From Toxonevra muliebris (lineage: Eukaryota > Arthropoda > Insecta > Diptera > Pallopteridae), in NCBI GenBank assembly GCA_963691655.1, contig OY829329.1, forward strand, positions 18,986,708 through 19,050,707: DNA of 64,000 nt, written 5' to 3'. This document shows, one piece after another, positions 34,618-43,229 of the stretch. Positions within the stretch are counted from its first letter, which is position 1. Each line of letters opens with the position of its first letter. Both the position numbers and the translations under genes were made by a program. The notes below the pieces were generated by a model, which saw nothing but the letters and a program-made list of their open reading frames with translations, had not been told where the DNA came from and ran no database searches.

Positions 34618-35911
34618 CAGGGTGATAATTGTAAAGTGACGCAAGTTTAATACTCTGCAGCAAGCTTTGCCATTTACCGTTACTTTAATTTAAAAAGCAA
34701 ATTCATTCATCATTGGCTTTGCTTTTAATTTCATTTGAATTTTTGTTATTACATTTTGAAATTTCCATAAAAATGGACAAGGAAAATATTCGTCGTGAAA
34801 TTATGAAATTTCATTTGGCAAATTATAGTAGCCGTCAAATTGCAAAGGCTTTAAATTTGTCAAGTCGTACGGTAGACCGAGCTATTATTCGATATAATGA
34901 AACTGGTGGTTTTGGAGATAGAGACCGGGGAAAATTTTCAACAGTTGCCACTACTGGTTTAACAGAAAAAACTCGTAAACGAATCAAGCGAAATCCAAGG
35001 CGCTCAATGAGAATGAGAAAAATCGCTAAGGAAGTGGGAGTAAACCGTGAAACAGTGCGAATCATTGCAAAATCAAAGCTTAATCTTAAGCCGTACAAGC
35101 TCCGAAAAGCTCAAGATCTGACAGAAAAAAAGAAAGATTTGCGACTGCAAAGATGCAAGGCGTTGCTACGCTCCTCCGTGTTAAAAAATGTTGAAAATAT
35201 CTTGTTTACAGATGAAAAAATTTTCACGGTTGAACAACATTTCAATGCGCAAAATGACCGAATGTGGCTAACATCATCATCGCAACAAAATAGGACTGTT
35301 GGCCGAGTTCAAAAGCCAGCTTCCGTTATGGTATGGGCTGGAGTTTCCGCTAATGCCAGAACCCCTCTAATATTCGTTGAAGAGGGTGTTAAAATTGACC
35401 AGGTTGTCTATCGGAGCATTTTAAATGAACATGTTCCTCCCTGGGCCCAAGATACATTTGGAAATGAAAACTGGACTTTCCAGCAAGATTCTGCACCTTC
35501 CCACATGGCAAAATTAACGCAAACATGGATAAAAGACAATTTTTCTGGATTCATAACATCTCAAGAATGGCCACCATACTCCCCAGACTTGAATCCAAAG
35601 GACTACTCTATTTGGAGTATTTTAGAGAGTAAGGCTTGTGCATCTCAACGCCACAGTCTGGAGTCGCTGACAAATTCATTAGAGAAAGCCTGGACTGAAA
35701 TTAATCAGGAAGTCCTGCGGCGAACAGTCCTACGATTTCCGGATCGATTGAAGGCATGTGTGCAGGCTAAAGGAGGTTATATTGAATGAGGTGGGGTTCA
35801 AATGAATGCTTATATATTCAGCAATGTTAACACTTAATTGTACTTAATGGAAGTACGTCCTTTTGAAAATAACTGCTGAAATGTGTGCGTCACTTTACGA
35901 TTGTCACCCTG
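34618..35911 (+). mobile_element. Intact Tc1/mariner-type transposon (DD37D), copy 1
   Basis: 1294 bp with inverted ends CAGGGTGATAATTGTAAAGT and complement of CAGGGTGACAATCGTAAAGT, flanked by TA (34616-34617 and 35912-35913). It contains one full-length transposase gene and short UTRs. It matches the element at 38460-39753 in length and almost all bases. Confidence 0.95.
34773..35789 (+). CDS. Tc1/mariner-type transposase, DD37D, 338 aa
   Basis: Cut-and-paste transposase acting on its own TIRs in the nucleus. The frame is open from 34713, but the first ATG is at 34773 (MDKENIRREIMKFHL), so 338 residues is the likely product. Residues ~1-110 form two helix-turn-helix units (SSRQIAKALNLSSRTVDRAI and RKIAKEVGVNRETVRIIAKS) joined by a basic, NLS-like stretch (KTRKRIKRNPRRSMRMRKI). 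The catalytic core has D147 (FTDEKIF), D239 (FQQDSAPSH) and D277 (SPDLNPKDYSIWS), with 37 residues between the last two, hence the DD37D (maT-like) branch rather than DD34D mariner. No stops or frameshifts and both TIRs present, so it is potentially active. Confidence 0.95.
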   Translation: MDKENIRREIMKFHLANYSSRQIAKALNLSSRTVDRAIIRYNETGGFGDRDRGKFSTVATTGLTEKTRKRIKRNPRRSMRMRKIAKEVGVNRETVRIIAKSKLNLKPYKLRKAQDLTEKKKDLRLQRCKALLRSSVLKNVENILFTDEKIFTVEQHFNAQNDRMWLTSSSQQNRTVGRVQKPASVMVWAGVSANARTPLIFVEEGVKIDQVVYRSILNEHVPPWAQDTFGNENWTFQQDSAPSHMAKLTQTWIKDNFSGFITSQEWPPYSPDLNPKDYSIWSILESKACASQRHSLESLTNSLEKAWTEINQEVLRRTVLRFPDRLKACVQAKGGYIE

Positions 35912-36028
35912 TAAGCTATTAATATTTGAAATCATAACACAGAATTACAGATTTCTGTATACTTATGTTGTTGTTTTTTTCCATCGTAGCTAGTCTGCAT
36001 AACAGTTTCGGTCGCCTTAAGGGGTCAT

Positions 36029-36650
36029 ACACAGTAGAATGGATCGATTTTGTAACCCCCATCGAAACAGCGTTTGGCTTAATTTTTCATTTTTTTAAAC
36101 GTAACTAATCCCCCCCTCTTCCCTCTCTTTGTTTTATAAAATACTAGTTGGGTTTCGTTTAGCTTCGCTGAAAAAACCCTAATGAATAAAATTTTGACAC
36201 GATCGGCCGGTCCATAGAAAATGCAAAATTTTCCCCCATTTTTCTAAATCTTGTTTTGGAGCCTCCTTTAAAACATTTTTTAACTGAAAATAAATATTAA
36301 AAATGAGTTCCTTGGCCCGAAAATCCTAGCATACAAAATTTTACAACATGTTCCCATTCCAAAGTGCAAAATCATGGAAAAGTTTAATTTATCCTTGTAT
36401 TAGAACGCCATCTATAGGCCTAACGATTTTATTGAAAATTTGTATATTAGGGTCTTCTGCGCCAAGAAAGAAGGAGCAGCTATGAACTGACCGATTGTGT
36501 TGAAATTTTGCATATCAAAGTTTTGAGCAAGAAAATACATTTTTGGCCTCTATTTTGATCTAATATTAAAAAGTTAGAAAAAAAATTAAATAAAACCAAA
36601 AATGCGGGGGAGGGGGGTTACGTTTAAAAAAAACTATGTCAGACATCTGG
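36029..36650. repeat. Inverted-repeat segment of an unclassified element
   Basis: TTTTTTAAACGTAACTAATC at 36092 and following G/C runs are matched in inverted orientation by a block near 36600-36635 (GGGGGGTTACGTTTAAAAAA). Probably an old TIR element; its outer limits are uncertain and it is non-coding. Confidence 0.4.
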
Positions 36651-36659
36651 TATTTACCA

Positions 36660-37550
36660 TCTCTTCTTAAAAAGCGCTGTCATAATGGAGATTGCAAAAG
36701 TCCCCTGTATTTCGATCCAGTCTAATACAGAGTCGTAGTATTTATTTTAGTTATTGTAATTGCACTGGGGCACTTCTAGAAAAAGCTGTTCTTCGGTGAT
36801 CACTCTAATTCCAATTTGGTTTATCCAAAATAAAATAAATCTAAAATAAACCGTCTTCTATTTTCGAGCGGTCAGCGCTCAAACATGAGTTTTCCTCATT
36901 AGATCTTTAGACTTAACAATCCATTAAATGCATAGATCTCTTCCTGAAATCTACCTAAAAAATTTGTTAATTAACATAGTTTCCGAGTAGATATATAAAT
37001 TCCTCCGGTTCAATGGAGGAACCATTCGAATCTATCTAGTGTCAATATTTTAACTTCGTTCCAGCTTATATTCATAGAACGAGTTGCGGTGCCCAGGTAT
37101 TCGCAGGCCTTTCTCTTCCTTGGGTGCTTTGAGGATTCCAGACAAAAGTTGTACCAGAAATGTAATCACGAGACTAGGCATTAGACAGAAAGTAACCGAA
37201 ATTGGGGTAGTCGATATTCTAAAATATACTAATTTGCTTTATTATGGAAAAAGTGTCAGTCCCGCTTTTAAATAACCACAAAAACCATTGTAATAATTTC
37301 CTTAACCTAAAGGGGACTCCGCAGCAAAAACCCATTTTTGAAATCTATTTCCATTCAAGAAACATTCTAAAGAAAGCTCCGGAGCAAAAATTCGAAGATT
37401 TAAGGACAACTTTAATTTGTTCCTGTTCTGGAGCACCATCTATGGACATCCTGATTTTGTGCCCCAGGATTTTGTTTTTTTTACCAAGGAACCTATTTTT
37501 AGCCTTTATTTTGATTCAACAAATAATCTAGTTTTGATAGCATATACCCT
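36660..37550. other. Repeat-like, gene-free sequence
   Basis: No host exon recognised. Sequences such as GCTCCGGAGCAAAAATTC recur in style with neighbouring repeats, but no element can be delimited. Confidence 0.3.
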
Positions 37551-37559
37551 CAGTTTTGA

Positions 37560-37840
37560 TAAAATATATATCGGCATTATTCTGCCACAGCAATCAAGTA
37601 TCGTCATAGTAATCAATATCTTGTAAGCGTTCCCATGAAATTACTCTAGCAGCTGTCTCAGCTCAATGTCTCAATGAAATTGTCTAGGGCAATGTTGAAC
37701 AGCAAATTGTGATAGCACTAACCCTTGACAAATTCCTACCAGTGCCTTGATTTTTCCCCCTAATTGCTGTTCGTGCATTATTCGGCAACCAGCAGTAGAA
37801 TAAAAGGCCTCTATCTGCTTACTTGGGACACTTTCGCAGT
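37560..37840 (-). pseudogene. LINE reverse transcriptase fragment
   Basis: On the minus strand the frames read IEAFYSTAGCRIMHEQQLGG, KIKALVGICQGLVLSQF (RT motif around the usual G-RQG--LSP), then in a shifted frame FNIALDNFIETLS and LQDIDYYDDT (decayed form of the catalytic YADD). This is the palm region of a non-LTR reverse transcriptase with multiple lesions. Confidence 0.65.
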
Positions 37841-38459
37841 TGAGAATTTTCCAGTGGCTGGTTGGTGTATTGTAAAGAATGGTAAAGTCGTTAAAGACAA
37901 GAAATAGTAGTGACCTTCGTGCAAACATTCGCACTAATTCCATCCAATTATATTTTCGGTCACCTTAACCTTCTGTTGGGTACATGGATCTGGCCAGGAA
38001 TTTTTTGATTTCAACTGTAAAATCTAAAATTGCAAAATCTAATTGAGGTAGGGAATTGAAATTTCAATACTTTTCCTAAAAAATTTTAGCTATCTATATA
38101 AAAATCTGGACGACACTTTTGGTACACATCACACTCGCGCCTCATGGTGTCTGGCCAGTCCCCTATACATTTTATATGAAAATGTATGATATATAAAATG
38201 CAATTTTTTTTTCTTAGTAATTTTCCATTCTAACTGCATTTTATATCCTTTTAGTCTGATATCACTTTCGAAACATTTGCCGCAAAACCGTTTTCTTACT
38301 TTATATGAGTAAACAACAAAACTGTTGTCTCTACTGCTACTGCAAACTTTGTTTATAGGGAAGCGATAAGACGAGACTTGTATAGTATATGTATATGGTA
38401 AATATGTTTAAATACGTCACCAACAACGTGATATTTCCATACAAATGCATGTAAATATA

Positions 38460-39753
38460 CAGGGTGACAATCGTAAAGTGACGCACACATTTCAGCAGTT
38501 ATTTTCAAAAGGACGTACTTCCATTAAGTACAATTAAGTGTTAACATTGCTGAATATATAAGCATTCATTTGAACCCCACCTCATTCAATATAACCTCCT
38601 TTAGCCTGCACACATGCCTTCAATCGATCCGGAAATCGTAGGACTGTTCGCCGCAGGACTTCCTGATTAATTTCAGTCCAGGCTTTCTCTAATGAATTTG
38701 TCAGCGACTCCAGACTGTGGCGTTGAGATGCACAAGCCTTACTCTCTAAAATACTCCAAATAGAGTAGTCCTTTGGATTCAAGTCTGGGGAGTATGGTGG
38801 CCATTCTTGAGATGTTATGAATCCAGAAAAATTGTCTTTTATCCATGTTTGCGTTAATTTTGCCATGTGGGAAGGTGCAGAATCTTGCTGGAAAGTCCAG
38901 TTTTCATTTCCAAATGTATCTTGGGCCCAGGGAAGAACATGTTCATTTAAAATGCTCCGATAGACAACCTGGTCAATTTTAACACCCTCTTCAACGAATA
39001 TTAAAGGGGTTCTGGCATTAGCGGAAACTCCAGCCCATACCATAACGGAAGCTGGCTTTTGAACTCGGCCAACAGTCCTATTTTGTTGCGATGATGATGT
39101 TAGCCACATTCGGTCATTTTGCGCATTGAAATGTTGTTCAACCGTGAAAATTTTTTCATCTGTAAACAAGATATTTTCAACATTTTTTAACACGGAGGAG
39201 CGTAGCAACGCCTTGCATCTTTGCAGTCGCAAATCTTTCTTTTTTTCTGTCAGATCTGGAGCTTTTCGGAGCTTGTACGGCTTAAGATTAAGCTTTGATT
39301 TTGCAATGATTCGCACTGTTTCACGGTTTACTCTCACTTCCTTAGCGATTTTTCTCATTCTCATTGAGCGCCTTGGATTTCGCTTGATTCGTTTACGAGT
39401 TTTCTCTGTTAAACCAGTAGTGGCAACTGTTGAAAATTTTCCCCGGTCTCTATCTCCAAAACCCCCAGTTTCATTATATCGAATAATAGCTCGGTCTACC
39501 GTACGACTTGACAAATTTAAAGCCTTTGCAATTTGACGGCTACTATAATTTGCCAAATGAAATTTCATAATTTCACGACGAATATTTTCCTTGTCCATTT
39601 TTATGGAAATTTCAAAATGTAATAACAAAAATTCAAATGAAATTAAAAGCAAAGCCAATGATGAATGAATTTGCTTTTTAAATTAAAGTAACGGTAAATG
39701 GCAAAGCTTGCTGCAGAGTATTAAACTTGCGTCACTTTACAATTGTCACCCTG
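38460..39753 (-). mobile_element. Intact Tc1/mariner-type transposon (DD37D), copy 2
   Basis: 1294 bp, in inverted orientation to copy 1. The ends are CAGGGTGACAATCGTAAAGT and complement of CAGGGTGACAATTGTAAAGT, flanked by TA at 38458-38459 and 39754-39755. I noted only a handful of base differences from copy 1 (three non-synonymous, at least one synonymous, one in a TIR). Confidence 0.95.
38582..39598 (-). CDS. Tc1/mariner-type transposase, DD37D, 338 aa (copy 2)
   Basis: Same protein as at 34773-35789, starting at the ATG whose A is 39598. It differs at three residues: position 89 Gly to Arg (in the second helix-turn-helix, KEVRVNRETV), position 114 Gln to Pro, and position 222 Pro to Leu. 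The catalytic D147, D239 and D277 are intact and the frame is fully open. Which copy is closer to the active founder cannot be told from two sequences. The Gly-to-Arg change in a DNA-binding helix is the one most likely to matter. Confidence 0.95.
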   Translation of the reverse strand: MDKENIRREIMKFHLANYSSRQIAKALNLSSRTVDRAIIRYNETGGFGDRDRGKFSTVATTGLTEKTRKRIKRNPRRSMRMRKIAKEVRVNRETVRIIAKSKLNLKPYKLRKAPDLTEKKKDLRLQRCKALLRSSVLKNVENILFTDEKIFTVEQHFNAQNDRMWLTSSSQQNRTVGRVQKPASVMVWAGVSANARTPLIFVEEGVKIDQVVYRSILNEHVLPWAQDTFGNENWTFQQDSAPSHMAKLTQTWIKDNFSGFITSQEWPPYSPDLNPKDYSIWSILESKACASQRHSLESLTNSLEKAWTEINQEVLRRTVLRFPDRLKACVQAKGGYIE

Positions 39754-39759
39754 TATAGG

Positions 39760-40155
39760 AACCATGAGGAACGAATGTTACAGTCCGAACATGTGCCCAA
39801 TAGAGGGTTAAGAGTTCGGGGGATACTGAAATTCAGTCCTGAAACAATCTAATCGCTAGAGAATGGTAGACATTCGTTATTATATTGTTCTAGTATCGAT
39901 ACACATACATAAGCGTTTTCCTTTCAAAGTCAACTCGTTTTAATTTAGGAAATTGCAAACATAAAGAGATGAACTAATTCAATTGAGTTGGTATCTCGAT
40001 TTAACCTAAACCACTATTTGTTGAAAAATTAACTTTGAAAATTAAAGATTATACAAAATTCATATTCTTCTAATAATTACTCAAAAATTAAAAATGTAAA
40101 ATTTCTTTCTCTTCAACTTTTTTTTCAGATCTCAAATAAATAAAAAATACAAAAA
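39760..40155. promoter_or_regulatory. 5' flank and 5' UTR acceptor of the CRAL-TRIO gene
   Basis: A strong acceptor (CTTCAACTTTTTTTTCAG at 40112-40129) lies 26 bases before the CRAL-TRIO ATG, followed by UTR-like A-rich sequence. This implies at least one upstream non-coding exon, not located with confidence. Confidence 0.45.
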
Positions 40156-43011
40156 ATGCCTTCAGTACAAGTTGAACATGAACTTGATTTAGGTCCTGAG
40201 CTACCAGAGGAATTTAAAAAGATCGCAATTGATCAAGGTGAATGTGAAGAAACAAAAACAATGGCCATTGCGGAATTTCGTAATTATATTCTAGGTAAGT
40301 AATTAATTAAATAAATAATTTATTATGTTTTTTTCAATAAATTTTTATAATTTCTAGAGAAAAATGAATGCCAGCCACATCGCACAGACGATGCATATTT
40401 GCAAAAGTTTTTACGTGCGCGATATTGGAAAATTGATAATAGTTACAGATTGGTAAGGATTATTCTCTATTTGTTTTAAATTAGGTAAACTCAAGTAATA
40501 ATATTTTTAATACCAATTAATTTTTTTATATTTTCTTCATTTAGTTATGCAACTATTACAAATTTCGCGAACACAATAAATCCTATTACGAGAAAGTCCG
40601 TCCTTTAGATTTTAAAATTTTAGGCGATGAAGATGTTGTAACAGTGACACCATATCGTGATCAAAAAGGACATCGCATCATAATTTATCGTTTTGGTGTG
40701 TGGAAACCAAATAAAGTCTGTGTCGATGATATATTTCGTGCATCAATTGTGCTACTCGAGCTGGGCTCACTGGAACCAATTGCTCAAATAATGGGTGGTG
40801 TGGGTATATTTGATTTGAAGGATCTATCATTGAATCATGTTTTCCATTTAAGCCCAAGTGTTGCGCAGAAAATGATTGCATTATTAGTGGTTAGTATAAG
40901 AAATAAATTATAAATTAATGAAAATTAAAAAAAAAATCTATTTCAGACCTCAATGCCCGTACGCACATCCGCCATTCATATTGTCAATCAGAATTGGGCT
41001 TTTAATGCTGCTTTCAATATGTTCAAACCTTTTCTGAATCCAACAATGAGAGAAAGACTCTTCATACATGGTTCAGACATGACCTCATTGCATAAACACA
41101 TCAGTCCAGATCATTTGCCAAAAAGGTAATTATATAAAAAGAAAAATTGTAGTGCAGGGGAGTATTCTCAATATCGAGGGAACTTTCAGCAATGGAACCA
41201 CAGAGGCCATAATCGAGGCACTTTGTGCACATGAAGTGGAAAGGTTTATAGTCGACTGGATTGAAGTCATGATAGACGGCAGATGATCAATTCAACGACC
41301 ACCATTCATTTGAAAGAGAGACACAAGGGGACACCTCAAGGTGTGGTCCCATTTTCTATGGCTACTGGTAGTTGAAGAAATCCTTAAAAAGTATTTCAAA
41401 GTAGACGCACTAGGATTGTTGCCTATGCGGACGATATTGTCATTATGATCCAAGTGAACTGATAGCATCCGCCTTAGGCGATCTTTCAGCGTGGGCAAGG
41501 CACAAAGATCAAGGAGTTAATCCTGCAAAGACCGAACTAGTCTGGTTCACCAAGAAAACAAAGATTCAGCAAATCACACTTCCAAAAATGGAAAAGTACA
41601 CTGTGAACCTATCAAAAAAGGTCAAATATGGGGCATAATTTTGGACTCAAAGCTCTTGTGGAAGCACAACACAGAAGAAAGAATGAGAAAAGGCCTTGAT
41701 GCCGTATATACTTGCAAGAGGACCTTCGGGAAGAGATGGGGGGGGGGGGGGGAGCACACGGTTCTCTAGTAACTCAAACTAGAGGAGGTGCAAAGATTCG
41801 CCATTCTTAGCGTTATAGGAATTGTAAGAAGCGCTCCACGAATGGCCCTGGAGATGACTCTACACCTTCTTCCCTGGGTATGTTTGTAAAGACTGATGCA
41901 GCACGGACTATTCTCTCAAATTGTTAGATTCACCCAAGCTGACATCAGCCAATTGCGGACACTCCACTATACTAGACAACTTAATGAGAGGTGATACCAC
42001 GCACCGTCTTAAAGGTAAAGCAACCGACTACTTGGTAACACGCAGTGATTTTAACTGGAAAATTCCGATCGACTATCCTTCCAGAGACAACTCACTACAG
42101 TCTGAGGTTGAAGACCTTTCAACAGTCTACTTTACCGATGGCTCAAAAACAAATGGAGTAACTAGTGCGAAATTTTTTTTGTGAAACGCAACAAATCCAA
42201 TGGTCATATAGACTACAGCCAAACTGCCTTGGTCGGCTAGGGGTGATTTCAGGATTACAGGCACCCTGTGACTCCGACTAAACATTAAAAAAACTAAAAG
42301 CATCTTGCGACTCGACAAACATACAATGCACAAGGTGTCGGGTGTTATCACTGGTCACTGCACTGTGGGCGTTATGCTATGCAAATGGCGGCTTTCGGCC
42401 AGTGATATTTGCATAAGCTGTGGAGACGAGAACGCTGTGGAATCGATCGAGCATCTGCTCTACTATGCCATTGTCTATCATTTTAGGAAAGACGACTTCG
42501 AACTCTCTGGGCAAGACATACCTGAGTACAGATTTCATTCAGATCTACACAGCTTTCTCGTCAAGACTGAGTGCTTTCCAAAAGCTCCAGTCTGGATCGG
42601 CAGGGAACCAAACAGATAGAAACGTCACCCGAATATAAATGAAGGGCATTGCAATGGGCCCAATAGTGCCTCCGTGTGGAAGTACATAGCACACACTCTT
42701 TAACCTAACCTATGACCTCGAATCCGGATTAAGCCTCATACTTTTTAGTACAAATACGCTTCAAATTACTTGACTTAAATTTTGAGCTTGGTCTTGATTT
42801 TGATCCAGATTTTGATACTTATTCGAATTTTCGACTGAATCTTCCTTTGCTTCGTCTTGATTACGATGATTTCTCTGAATTACTTAAATATTTTTCATCC
42901 CACAGATACGGTGGCGTACACGACGACTATCCATACACCCTGTGGCTTGATAATCTCATTGAGAATACTAAAATACATAAAGATCTAGAACAACTAGGAT
43001 ATTGCTTTTAA
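40156..43011 (+). CDS. CRAL-TRIO (Sec14-like) lipid-transfer protein
   Basis: Five coding exons: 40156-40294, 40358-40452, 40545-40889, 40947-41125, 42906-43011 (287 residues); all junctions are GT-AG and in phase. The N-terminal CRAL-TRIO-N helices span about residues 40-95 (HRTDDAYLQKFLRARYWKID). The lipid-binding CRAL-TRIO domain spans about 110-265, with VTPYRDQKGHRIIIYRFGVW, GGVGIFDLKDLSLNHVFHLS, HIVNQNWAFNAAFNMFKPFL and SPDHLPKRYGG. This is the alpha-tocopherol-transfer-protein/CRALBP-like branch that is expanded in flies; from memory it is closest to Drosophila CG5958. Likely a cytosolic carrier of a hydrophobic ligand (retinoid, tocopherol or phosphoinositide), with the exact ligand unknown. 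Intron 4 (1.78 kb) is occupied by a LINE copy in the same orientation. Poly(A) signal AATAAA is at 43112-43117, so the gene converges closely with tektin. Confidence 0.93.
41150..42715 (+). pseudogene. LINE ORF2 pseudogene (RT, RNase H, C-terminal domain) in CRAL-TRIO intron 4
   Basis: Frames with shifts read LDIEGTFSNGTTEAIIEALC (RT), then LWLLVVEEILKKYF, a YADD box coded near 41413 (VAYADDIVI in that frame), then TELVWFTKKTK and ILDSKLLWKHN. After a gap, RNase H begins as VYFTDGSKTNGVTSA. The C-terminal domain reads VSGVITGHCTVGVMLCKWRL, CISCGDENAVESIEHLLYYA, and the 3' tail ends in TTAACCTAACCTATGACC. This is an I/Jockey-group element, 5'-truncated, with stops, deletions and a G-run. It sits in the sense orientation of the host gene. 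Confidence 0.85.
42715..42900. repeat. Small degenerate minisatellite-like tract
   Basis: TTGATTTTGATCCAGATTTT and following units (TTCGAATTTTCGACTGAAT) are the reverse-complement style of the (AAATTCAGACCA)-type minisatellite at 59990-62480. Only about 100 bases; resemblance by eye. Confidence 0.35.
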
Positions 43012-43190
43012 AAAAGCCGAATGAACAATCGCTCATGCAACTGGATTACGCTCATTTGCAAATGCTTCGAAAAAAATGTACTGATTTATTATTATAGAAT
43101 TAAGACCAACAAATAAAAATGGGATTCTTGTAAAAAAGAAATTAAATATGTACTATATTTAAAATACATGCAACTAATTATGTAACTAAT

Positions 43191-43196
43191 TTTATT
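43191..43196 (-). terminator. Polyadenylation signal of tektin
   Basis: AATAAA on the minus strand, 34 bases after the tektin stop codon. The convergent CRAL-TRIO signal is about 75 bases away, so the two transcripts' ends nearly touch. Confidence 0.55.
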
Positions 43197-43229
43197 CATT
43201 TGTGTAATGTTTTAATTACAATTTTACAA

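Larger units (their letters stand above)
34375..36015. repeat. Interspersed repeat, copy B (interrupted by the Tc1-type element)
   Basis: 34380-34617 and 35912-36015 together are colinear with parts of 18447-19290. Key shared words are AGACTATGAAAATTAAATCT, CCTCATCAGT, ATCCTATATA and CTAGTCTGCATAACAGTT. The transposon 34618-35911 is inserted in the TATATA of this repeat, and copy A shows the corresponding uninterrupted target. Confidence 0.5.

Noticed and set aside
34713..34772. Twenty-residue hydrophobic N-terminal extension of the transposase
   Set aside because: It begins with TTG, not ATG, and the helix-turn-helix domain starts immediately after the first ATG at 34773.
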